The notes below the pieces were generated by a model, which saw only the letters and a program-made list of their open reading frames with translations, made no database searches and was not told the origin of the DNA. From positions 1-64,000 of the forward strand of contig DATKFW010000132.1 of NCBI GenBank assembly GCA_035511075.1: 64,000 bases of DNA. Reading direction: 5' to 3'. The DNA is from DATAUD01 sp035511075. GTDB lineage: Bacteria; Verrucomicrobiota; Verrucomicrobiia; Limisphaerales; Palsa-1400. Shown one piece after another: positions 17,781-23,808 of the stretch. The position numbers were made by a program, and so were the translations under genes. The number at the start of each line of letters is the position of its first letter. Position 1 is the first letter of the stretch.

Positions 17781-19427
17781 CTACGGAAGAGCCTGATCTG
17801 AATACAGGGAGGCCGCTTTGCGAGCAACCCTATTCAGCGTCGAGCGAATATCGACAATCGGATCGGAGGGGTCAATGTAGTGTCCACGCCCCTCCAATTC
17901 CGAGGCTAAGGCAATGGCATACTCAGAAAACGCCACTTTATACGCCAACCGCCGGAATACCGGATCGTTAATGGTGCCCAAACCAATCGCCGCGATTAAC
18001 TGGGGATGCTCCAGGTTGATGTAGATTGTGCGGTCGTCCTTTTCGTACAGCGCTCTGTAGGATTCCACACCCATGCCCTTGAATTGAACGCGAAACCCGC
18101 CGTGAGCCTTCCGTCCACCGAGGCCGCCCCCGAGACGGCCAAGTTTCTCCGCGTTCTGGTCCGCCGGAATTACTGCCGGGGGACTTGGCGGTGGATTCGG
18201 TCCAGGGTAAGGTTCTGGATCAGGAGCAGGAGGCACAACTATTTCGGCGGGGATTTCATCGCCGAAGAGCATATCGTTCTCTTCCCCGCCCTCGTTGCCT
18301 CCTAAGCGATATGCATCTAGTCCGCCCATTGCTTTTGCACGTACCTTCGCAACCTGCTGGCGAAAGTTATCGAAATCCTCATTTATTACGCGCGCAATCT
18401 CAGCGGCCTGTTGTGCAAGCCGCTTCGTCTCTTCCTCTGACCTTCGCTTCTTGTCCTCTTCTGCCAAGGTCCGCCTCACCTCTTCCACCTTTTGTCCGAC
18501 GAATGCATACAGGGTACGCACCAATTCGTTTTCGGGATTCAACCGCATAGAACGACTCACATCGAAGGGCGCAATCGGCGATTTGTCATCGTCCAGCTTG
18601 GGAATTTCGATCTCACCGAAAATATACTGCGCCATCTCCTTATTCTCGCTGCCCGCCAGAGTTGTCTCATGCCAGACACCGTTGGAGAAAATTGAAATCC
18701 CACGCAGGTCGTGTTCGAGCGGCGCCTTTGATACTTTGATGATCAACTCGACATCGCCGAGCACGTCTTTTGTCGTTCCTTCCGGGCTAAACCGCTTTTC
18801 CGCCGTTACTGGCGGCTCTTCAAACTCGCATTCGTGGTTGTTCACAAAAACCGTTGCGTTCTTCGGCCACTTCGCCAAATGACGCTCGATGTAGTGAATT
18901 ATACCTGCTTGATCCAACGCGCGAAGATGAACACCTTCAATCTCAACAGTCGATCCATTGCGCTCGGCTGCTCCGACTTCCTTCTCGATCCTTTTAACAG
19001 GTATTGGGTCTTCAGAAGTCATCCTCTCAATATCGGCACGACTCAACTCGACTCTTGATCTTTTCCCGTTCCGAACCGTAATTATGCGCATTACCGTCGC
19101 AATCCCGAACGCTGCGGATTTCCCAGTGCCAAACCTTCCCCGGCCAGGCCGCCCCTCTCTGCGATCAATGTTCTCACCGTGCATGACAAAGAAATTCTGC
19201 AGTCCCGCCCAGTCCATTCCGCGACCGTTGTCAGTAATGAGGATTTTTCTTTTCTTACTGTCGAGAATGACTCTTACAACCGGGTTCGTGCCAGGGTTGC
19301 CGTACTGGAGCCCGTTTGACACGTATTCCCACACAACGAGCTTGTCCGTTTTAAAAAGTCCCGCGCTCTGCAAGAGATCGCGCGCGACGTGGCTTTTGAC
19401 AAAGATTTGATCAGTTTCTGTGTTCAT
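17781..19427 (-). CDS. GHKL-superfamily ATPase (HSP90/MutL/MORC-like)
   Basis: ATPase of 548 residues. The Bergerat fold is clear: N-box VVWEYVSNGLQYGN (Glu34, Asn38), G1 box ITDNGRGMDW (Asp66 to Gly70), and a lid rich in Gly (GRPGRGRFGTGKSAAFG, residues ~92-108). A second alpha/beta region follows to ~310. Then come a charged coiled coil (~320-385), a Pro-rich linker near 400-430 and a globular C-terminal domain. This is the layout of MORC/HSP90-like molecular clamps rather than of histidine kinases, because no H-box is present. Such ATPases recur in bacterial conflict systems. The start codon overlaps the preceding stop (ATGA), so translation is probably coupled. Confidence 0.88.
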   Translation of the reverse strand: MNTETDQIFVKSHVARDLLQSAGLFKTDKLVVWEYVSNGLQYGNPGTNPVVRVILDSKKRKILITDNGRGMDWAGLQNFFVMHGENIDRREGRPGRGRFGTGKSAAFGIATVMRIITVRNGKRSRVELSRADIERMTSEDPIPVKRIEKEVGAAERNGSTVEIEGVHLRALDQAGIIHYIERHLAKWPKNATVFVNNHECEFEEPPVTAEKRFSPEGTTKDVLGDVELIIKVSKAPLEHDLRGISIFSNGVWHETTLAGSENKEMAQYIFGEIEIPKLDDDKSPIAPFDVSRSMRLNPENELVRTLYAFVGQKVEEVRRTLAEEDKKRRSEEETKRLAQQAAEIARVINEDFDNFRQQVAKVRAKAMGGLDAYRLGGNEGGEENDMLFGDEIPAEIVVPPAPDPEPYPGPNPPPSPPAVIPADQNAEKLGRLGGGLGGRKAHGGFRVQFKGMGVESYRALYEKDDRTIYINLEHPQLIAAIGLGTINDPVFRRLAYKVAFSEYAIALASELEGRGHYIDPSDPIVDIRSTLNRVARKAASLYSDQALP

Positions 19428-20029
19428 AGTATTTCTTCTCTTGTTCGTGCCCTCGCTGCCAAGTTTTTTACCGCTTCGCCTAGTTCCGGATCACTTCCGA
19501 AGGCGTTTAAAGCACGCACGATTTTGTCTTCGCGTGCCTTTCCTGTCACATAAACATCCAACCGGAAAAAGATATCCGCTTCTTGAATGGTAATCGTATC
19601 GCCTGTTCCGGCAGAGTATTTTCGAAAAGCGTCACTTCCGAGCATTCGTTCCCTTTCATGCTGAAGCCACTTTCTATCTTTGGCGCTAATCCTCTCACGC
19701 GACAGGTCAACCTTTTCAAGATTGGTAACGCGCCTTTCGGCAAATGCGAATCCGCTCTCGGTTAAGAGCCAACCGTCTTTCCCGGCGCCTCTGAGATATC
19801 CTCCATTTTTCTGCTTCTTCGCATCGGATAGAAATGTCCGGACATTTTCAATGTTGATTTGGCTGGAGTACTTCCGCCACGTGAACCTACCTGGGGCAAT
19901 TTCGTTGGCTTTAACGGCGACGTCCTCCGTGTCCACGTATTGAGTTTCGCCGCCGAGGAGATAAACGGCCAACGTCACGATTTCGTGGTTATTCAATCCT
20001 TTTTCAGTCTTCGATGGTTGGTTCTTCAT
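19424..20029 (-). CDS. unrecognised small protein, possibly winged-helix, linked to a GHKL ATPase
   Basis: Protein of 201 residues from the ATG at 20029 (MKNQPSKTEKGLNNHEIV). A TTG at 20038 is also in frame. The start overlaps the PIN gene stop by ATGA, and the stop overlaps the ATPase start by ATGA. Residues ~12-90 alternate short helices and strands ending in GGYLRGAGKDGWLLTESG, the pattern of a winged-helix domain with a beta wing. The C-terminal half is helical and charged. No family could be named. Its position between the toxin-like gene and the ATPase suggests an adaptor or DNA-binding subunit of the system. Confidence 0.75.
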   Translation of the reverse strand: MKNQPSKTEKGLNNHEIVTLAVYLLGGETQYVDTEDVAVKANEIAPGRFTWRKYSSQINIENVRTFLSDAKKQKNGGYLRGAGKDGWLLTESGFAFAERRVTNLEKVDLSRERISAKDRKWLQHERERMLGSDAFRKYSAGTGDTITIQEADIFFRLDVYVTGKAREDKIVRALNAFGSDPELGEAVKNLAARARTREEIL

Positions 20030-20427
20030 TTCAGCCAATTGATTTTAATTTCCTTCTCCAACGACCTGAATTCGGGATCTCCCGTGACAAGTTCGGTTTT
20101 TTTTTCCTTCGTAAGCGCGGCGGTGAAAGCGCTTGCCAGACTGATACTGAAGCGGACTTTGAAATCGGCGGCGCTATCGGCCAGGATGCGATTGGTGATA
20201 TGGAAAGTAATTGGCAAGCCCTGAAGTATGCTGGCGATTTCCGCCCACGATTCCGAGCCATCTCTTTTCACGATGAAGTATTTAAGCTCCGCATAGCTGA
20301 GGTCGGTCATGTGAAGTGGGTTGTCTTTCTTTCCCGCAGCCACAAGCATGCTTTCCATCAATTCGGCGCCAGGTTCGTCACGAAAGTACGTGATGAGCGA
20401 AAAGGTATCGAGCACTTTACCCAGCAT
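20026..20427 (-). CDS. PIN-domain protein (VapC-like) with an altered active site
   Basis: PIN-fold protein of 133 residues, the typical length of VapC ribonuclease toxins. Asp7 (VLDTFSLI), Glu47 (SYAELKY) and Asp117 (LVTGDPEF) occupy usual acidic positions. The third conserved acid, normally Asp in an SLADAF-type motif, is Ser99 here (SLASAFTAAL). The enzyme may therefore be weak or inactive unless another acid substitutes. Its start overlaps the antitoxin gene by 11 bases, and its stop overlaps the next gene by 4. It is thus the second gene of a five-gene operon rather than a free-standing toxin-antitoxin pair. Confidence 0.85.
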   Translation of the reverse strand: MLGKVLDTFSLITYFRDEPGAELMESMLVAAGKKDNPLHMTDLSYAELKYFIVKRDGSESWAEIASILQGLPITFHITNRILADSAADFKVRFSISLASAFTAALTKEKKTELVTGDPEFRSLEKEIKINWLK

Positions 20428-20692
20428 GGCGCTCCTCCAGTTCTCTCTCCTGGCTCTTGTGCTCTAGCCAGTCTTCGCTCAACGGCTTGTCACCTGGCTT
20501 CCTCTTGAGAATGCCCCGGGCTCGTTTGACTAGCGCAGCGGTGACGGGCTTTAGCAGTATCCCATCCGCCGTCGCCTGAACCACGGCCTTTGTCCCGCGC
20601 TCAATGTCGAATTGCTTACGCAGACGCAGCGGAATCACAACTTGCCCTTTCGTCGTGAACCAAACGGTTTGTGATTTGTCGATCATATTCAT
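20417..20692 (-). CDS. AbrB/MazE-type antitoxin (VapB-like)
   Basis: First gene of the island operon, 91 residues. The N-terminal swapped-hairpin DNA-binding domain is clear (TVWFTTKGQVVIPLRLRKQF), followed by the C-terminal partner-binding tail. Such proteins neutralise a PIN toxin and repress their own promoter. The exact start is uncertain: ATG at 20692 or 20686, or GTG at 20695. A promoter-like sequence ends only a few bases upstream, so the message may be nearly leaderless. Confidence 0.85.
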   Translation of the reverse strand: MNMIDKSQTVWFTTKGQVVIPLRLRKQFDIERGTKAVVQATADGILLKPVTAALVKRARGILKRKPGDKPLSEDWLEHKSQERELEERHAG

Positions 20693-20697
20693 CACCG

Positions 20698-20728
20698 ATA
20701 GTATGACTCAAAGCAAAAAGTCCGTCAA
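20698..20728 (-). promoter_or_regulatory. candidate promoter of the five-gene island operon
   Basis: On the minus strand TTGACG (20728-20723) is followed by CATACT (20705-20700) after 17 bases, or by TACTAT (20703-20698) after 19. A GACT...AGTC dyad lies between them, a possible site for autoregulation by the AbrB-type protein. The predicted RNA start would be at the first codons of the antitoxin gene. Confidence 0.45.
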
Positions 20729-20789
20729 TAGTGTTTTTGTAGGAGTAGCGGACCCTTGGATGAACTCCGCCGAATCAACTCGCAATGAT

Positions 20790-21068
20790 TCCGGGTATAT
20801 GGTTGCGCAAGGGGGCGGGTTGGAATTAAACGGGTTGCGCAAGCATGCGCTCCCCCGCCCTGGCCATCACGGTGCTGCTCTACGGGCTTTGCACCGGGCT
20901 ATCGGGATTTTCAACGGGCATTGCGGATTTTTGCGTTTACGGCTTTGTCACCGGGTTGGGAGTTGGCGGGGTCTTTGGACGGGCTGCGACGCGCAAGCGT
21001 GGAGCGTGCTGGAGGCGTTGCGTGTTTGGAAATGGCTGGGGCAACAAAAGGGCGACGCGGCGGTTTGA
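20790..21068 (+). pseudogene. chimeric scar: truncated MFS gene fused to the debranching-enzyme 3' end
   Basis: Three blocks match other parts of the window. 20,790-20,852 matches the leader and first codons of the MFS gene (26,070-26,132). 20,854-20,979 matches the MFS interior (26,426-26,551, about 5 differences in 122). 20,981-21,068 matches the last ~29 codons of the debranching enzyme (15,138-15,226, 6 differences in 89). Relative to the intact MFS gene about 290 bases are missing, in frame, after the third codon. The debranching tail is joined out of the MFS frame, so an ORF from 20,845 reads MRSPALAITVLLYG and then nonsense. Nearly all differences from the intact genes are silent third-position changes. 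Confidence 0.88.
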
Positions 21069-21180
21069 GAACGCAGAGAACGCAAAGAGGGAATTGACCA
21101 CGGATTACCCGGATAACACGGATAAGAAATGGGTGTTAGGCTGCAAGAATTGGAGGAGGAGTATCGGGCGCTCTGCCATG
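21066..21180 (+). repeat. island repeat R2
   Basis: Second copy of the repeat, fused to the duplicated debranching-enzyme tail. Relative to R1, the 54 bases between two TGAG tetramers (the stop codon region and the repeat's own TGAG) are deleted. R2 therefore derives from a tail-plus-repeat arrangement like R1. It continues through GGATAACACGGATAAGAAATG into a short reading frame. Confidence 0.8.
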
Positions 21181-21209
21181 CCATGCAGTCGGGAGTCATG
21201 CAAGGATGA
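21129..21209 (+). other. short reading frame carried at the 3' end of the island repeat
   Basis: A 26-codon frame starts MGVRLQELEEEYRALCHAMQ. Its first ~16 codons recur, slightly altered, in R3 (from 22,427) and R4 (from 23,549), each time continuing into different sequence. It looks like the 5' end of a gene carried along by the repeat and truncated at each site, not a functional gene. Confidence 0.4.
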
Positions 21210-21268
21210 CACTTGGATGACTTGAGAGTAGCGGGTTGTCGAGTGTGCGGAAAGGGTGGGCGATTATG

Positions 21269-21823
21269 TCATCGCTCAGAAGTGTAAAAATAATATACGG
21301 CAGTGTAGGGCACCCGCACTTCCGTGCCCAGCTTCGACCGATCAAGTCCTCCGGCAGGTGCCTTCCCTCCCACGGTCTCAAGTCGTTGAATGCTGCTCAC
21401 TCGGCTGAAGACTCCATTTCCTTCGTGCTTCCTGGCAACGAGCAGCAACCAGGGAATTGCATTCGTTTCTGTCGAGGGCTCGCGGCCTTTGACATCGCCT
21501 ACGACTTTACTGCCGTCGATCCCCTCCCAGGTCGGTCCGCCGTAATGACGCCCGATCCTTTTGTCCTGCGCGTCAAACAAATCCGCCTCCGGCGCCTTGA
21601 GAACCCACTCATACTCGGCGGCGTCATTTGTCTTGGCCCGGCACTCGTAAATCTGAACGCCCTTAGCTTTGGCCGCGAAGGACAGGGCCTCATTTGGGGA
21701 AACCTTGAGCGTATCCGGGACAACGGGAGCCGAGACTCTTCCGGTCGAATCGGTGGAGCAGCCAGCCATCAAGGCCGCGAGCCACCCGTAAATTATGACC
21801 GCAGAAAAGCGTCGATTTTTCAT
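21269..21823 (-). CDS. DUF3455 lipoprotein
   Basis: Exported protein of 184 residues. The ATG at 21823 gives a lipoprotein signal with lipobox LMAGC (MKNRRFSAVIIYGWLAALMA then Cys). The mature part matches the DUF3455 pattern: GVQIYECRAK, APEADLFDAQ, IGRHYGGPTWEGIDGSKVVG, PWLLLVARKHEGNGVFS, and a RVPYTAVYYFY end. Function unknown. These proteins are usually single-gene units, as here. It lies between repeats R2 and R3 as a separate cassette with no visible partner. Confidence 0.87.
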   Translation of the reverse strand: MKNRRFSAVIIYGWLAALMAGCSTDSTGRVSAPVVPDTLKVSPNEALSFAAKAKGVQIYECRAKTNDAAEYEWVLKAPEADLFDAQDKRIGRHYGGPTWEGIDGSKVVGDVKGREPSTETNAIPWLLLVARKHEGNGVFSRVSSIQRLETVGGKAPAGGLDRSKLGTEVRVPYTAVYYFYTSER

Positions 21824-21942
21824 AGCGTGCCATAAAATACAACCGCCGGTTCGTTGAATGAAACACAAAAACCCGGTTCAGTCGGTCCGATGCCCCTCCA
21901 TGCGATCCGCATTTTCAAACCGACGGTAAGACCCCCCGTTAT

Positions 21943-22407
21943 TTACACGATTTGCCGGGGTACGTGATTAAAAGTGCTGACCAAAGTGCAGAGCAATTTC
22001 ACAGAATGGGTCAAGGCTGGACTGCATTCTGTGTTTTTTTGGAAAACGACCTTGAAACGGTGGTTGACGCTCATTTCTTGAGCCCCAACTTTCTGTCCCT
22101 TATGATGAGTTGAGGGTTGGTCGAAAAAGTGTGCCTCGGAAGCCACCAGCATTTGCTTGATTCCTTTTGGCAAAGTTTGAAAACCCGGATAATTCAGTAT
22201 GGTCGCGTTCATTGGCTGCTGCACCTGTAATATCGTGTTCATATGCACCTGTGTTAAATGACCCAGCCCAAGCCCTATTTGTTTCAGATTATTTTCACAG
22301 GAGGCGTTTTGTCCCGACGCGTTGACCTTCGAGAACACTTGAAGCAGCAGCACCGCCAAATGGGAATTGCCGCAGAGAACGCAAAGAGGGGATTGACCAC
22401 GGATCAT
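21943..22407 (-). pseudogene. mosaic reading frame with a pseudopilin-like fragment
   Basis: A 154-codon frame begins inside repeat R3, read backwards, so its first codons are repeat-derived. The following segment LLLQVFSKVNASGQN then SCENNLKQIGLGL resembles the post-helix region of DUF1559-type pseudopilins common in PVC bacteria. The remainder (PKGIKQMLVASEAHFFDQ) is unrecognised. No signal sequence or ribosome-binding site is apparent. I read it as recombined gene debris. The rest of 21,824-22,490 shows nothing else besides R3. Confidence 0.3.
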
Positions 22408-22474
22408 AGGATAACACGGATAAGAAATGGATGTTAGACTGCAAGAATTGGAGGAGGAATATCGGGCGCTCTGC
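22358..22474 (+). repeat. island repeat R3
   Basis: Nearly full-length copy starting AAATGGGAATTGCCGCAGAG and ending in the GGCGCTCTGC of the embedded reading frame. It sits 17 bases beyond the stop of the minus-strand GNAT toxin gene, as each repeat sits downstream of a minus-strand cassette. Confidence 0.8.
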
Positions 22475-22490
22475 CTTGATAGCCGCTTGC

Positions 22491-23003
22491 CTACGAGTGC
22501 AGCGTTAATGCCTCTTGAATCGTCTTTACCGGCATGAACAATTCCAGTTCGTTCGATGGCATGGAAGCAAAGCCGAACTGCTCATAGTAGCGTTTTGCTT
22601 CATGGTCTTTGGCGTCCACGAATAAACCGATCCCGCCCGCCGTGTTGAAAATTTCCATGAACTTGCCCAATGCCGCGACCGGCAGTGTTTTGCCGATTCC
22701 CTGCCGCTGACATGTCTTGGCGACCGCCAATCGGCCAAGCCTGATCGCGGACACGTCACGCGGCAGCTTTTTTGCTTCCTCCGCTGTGCGGGACTCAGAC
22801 TTTATCTGACAGATATTGAGAGAGAAAAAGCCCAGGATGGGCTTTGGTTCGGAAACATCTTCCTCCACCAGAACGAATGTCCGGGAGATTCCGCGCGCCG
22901 CGTGTTGCCGTGCGGTATGTTGGAGAAATAGATTGAGCGGCGCACTCCCACAGTCGAATCCGTCCCGGTCGTGAGATTTCGCCAGCAGTTCAATTTTACG
23001 CAC
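22491..23003 (-). CDS. GNAT acetyltransferase toxin (TacT-like)
   Basis: Toxin of the DUF1778/GNAT type, 170 residues with a GTG start. Members of this family acetylate aminoacyl-tRNA and so block translation. Recognisable segments are FDCGSAPLNLFLQHTARQ near residue 17, the acetyl-CoA loop RLGRLAVAKTCQRQGIGKTL (about 88-107), and the C-terminal AKRYYEQFGFASMP. The start overlaps the antitoxin stop by 8 bases, so production is coupled. The pair lies between repeats R3 and R4 as its own cassette. Confidence 0.9.
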   Translation of the reverse strand: MRKIELLAKSHDRDGFDCGSAPLNLFLQHTARQHAARGISRTFVLVEEDVSEPKPILGFFSLNICQIKSESRTAEEAKKLPRDVSAIRLGRLAVAKTCQRQGIGKTLPVAALGKFMEIFNTAGGIGLFVDAKDHEAKRYYEQFGFASMPSNELELFMPVKTIQEALTLHS

Positions 23004-23280
23004 GCACGGTGCCTTTGAACACTTTTACCGCGTCCTTGAGACGCTTGTTGGGTTTGGGAGGATTATCGAGCAGGGAAAGAATCTTCCGTGCGTCTTTCTG
23101 TGACAGCCGGATGACGGATTCGCGTTCGACCACGCGCTGCGCTTCCTGATACGCCGTTTGCACGACGAACTGATTGACGGTCGCGCCCAAAAGCTCCGCC
23201 GCCTGTTCCAGCGTCACGCGCACCTTGTCGGAAACGCGGGCGGTAATCCTCTTGCGAGGTCCTTCAATTACACGTTCCAT
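22996..23280 (-). CDS. DUF1778-family antitoxin (TacA-like)
   Basis: Antitoxin of 94 residues paired with the GNAT toxin. The ribbon-helix-helix DNA-binding part is RKRITARVSDKVRVTLEQAA, followed by the LGATVNQFVVQTAYQEAQ helix and a toxin-wrapping tail (KPNKRLKDAVKVFKG). The start at 23280 (MERVIEGPRKR) matches the usual family length. Upstream in-frame codons encode Pro/His-rich sequence unlike the family. It presumably represses its own promoter. Confidence 0.88.
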   Translation of the reverse strand: MERVIEGPRKRITARVSDKVRVTLEQAAELLGATVNQFVVQTAYQEAQRVVERESVIRLSQKDARKILSLLDNPPKPNKRLKDAVKVFKGTVRA

Positions 23281-23405
23281 GACCACATGGTGCCACTTTG
23301 TCACCGGGCTGTCAATGCCCGGTATAGGATTGCGCAGGCGGGCGGGTGGATGACACCCGGACACCCGGATGTATGGGATGGGACTGATCAGGAAGCGCGA
23401 AGCTG

Positions 23406-23592
23406 AAATGGGAATTGCCGCAGAGAACGCAAAGAGGGAATTGACGACGGATAGTCAGAACAGACGAGAGATGCACAGTCAGAACAGAGGAGAGATGCAC
23501 CGCATGCGGTGCTGCTCGCGGTGCTACACGGAGAACACGGATAAGAAATGGGTGTTAGGCTGCAATTGGAGGAGGAATATCGGGTGCTCTGC
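23406..23592 (+). repeat. island repeat R4, with an internal insertion
   Basis: Fourth copy, starting AAATGGGAATTGCCGCAGAG and ending in GGTGCTCTGC. The middle is expanded by about 80 bases that include an imperfect 24-base tandem repeat at 23,453-23,500 (AGTCAGAACAGA... units) and a GCATGCGGTGCTGCTCGCGG stretch. It lies downstream of the minus-strand restriction-modification genes. Confidence 0.75.
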
Positions 23593-23642
23593 GATGCTAG
23601 ACAACAACAAGGTTTCGAATAAATTGTCGGTCCTAGATATTT

Positions 23643-23790
23643 ATACGCGGAAGGTGGAATTGGCGCGGCCTTCTGCGAAAAGAAACGACGATGACGCTGG
23701 CCTGGATAGTCCAGCGCCTGAGAATGGGCCGGTGGGGCTACGTTTCAAACCTTCTGAAAGGAGAGGTAAAAAGTGCAAATATCGAGGACT
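23643..23790 (+). pseudogene. 3' remnant of a REP-associated (Y1) transposase-like gene
   Basis: One frame reads ...LLRKETTMTLAWIVQRLRMG followed by WGYVSNLL. This is the conserved C-terminal helix pattern of the REP-associated tyrosine transposases I know from Verrucomicrobiota. The catalytic N-terminal HUH part is absent, and the frame upstream is interrupted. It sits immediately after repeat R4, so the repeat family and this transposase type may be linked. The rest of 23,281-23,808 holds only R4 and unassigned sequence. Confidence 0.45.
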
Positions 23791-23808
23791 GGAAGCTTCA
23801 TACCGTTG

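Noticed and set aside
20604..21068. 154-codon frame that ends like the debranching enzyme
   Set aside because: Its first part is antisense to the antitoxin gene and its middle is the MFS fragment in the wrong frame; it is a by-product of the recombination scar.
15261..23592. Integron-like cassette array with R repeats as attC sites
   Set aside because: The repeats lie 3' of each minus-strand cassette, as attC would, but they show no imperfect inverted-repeat structure and no integron integrase is in the window.
15261..23592. CRISPR array
   Set aside because: Repeats are few, long, unevenly spaced by whole genes, and no cas genes are present.
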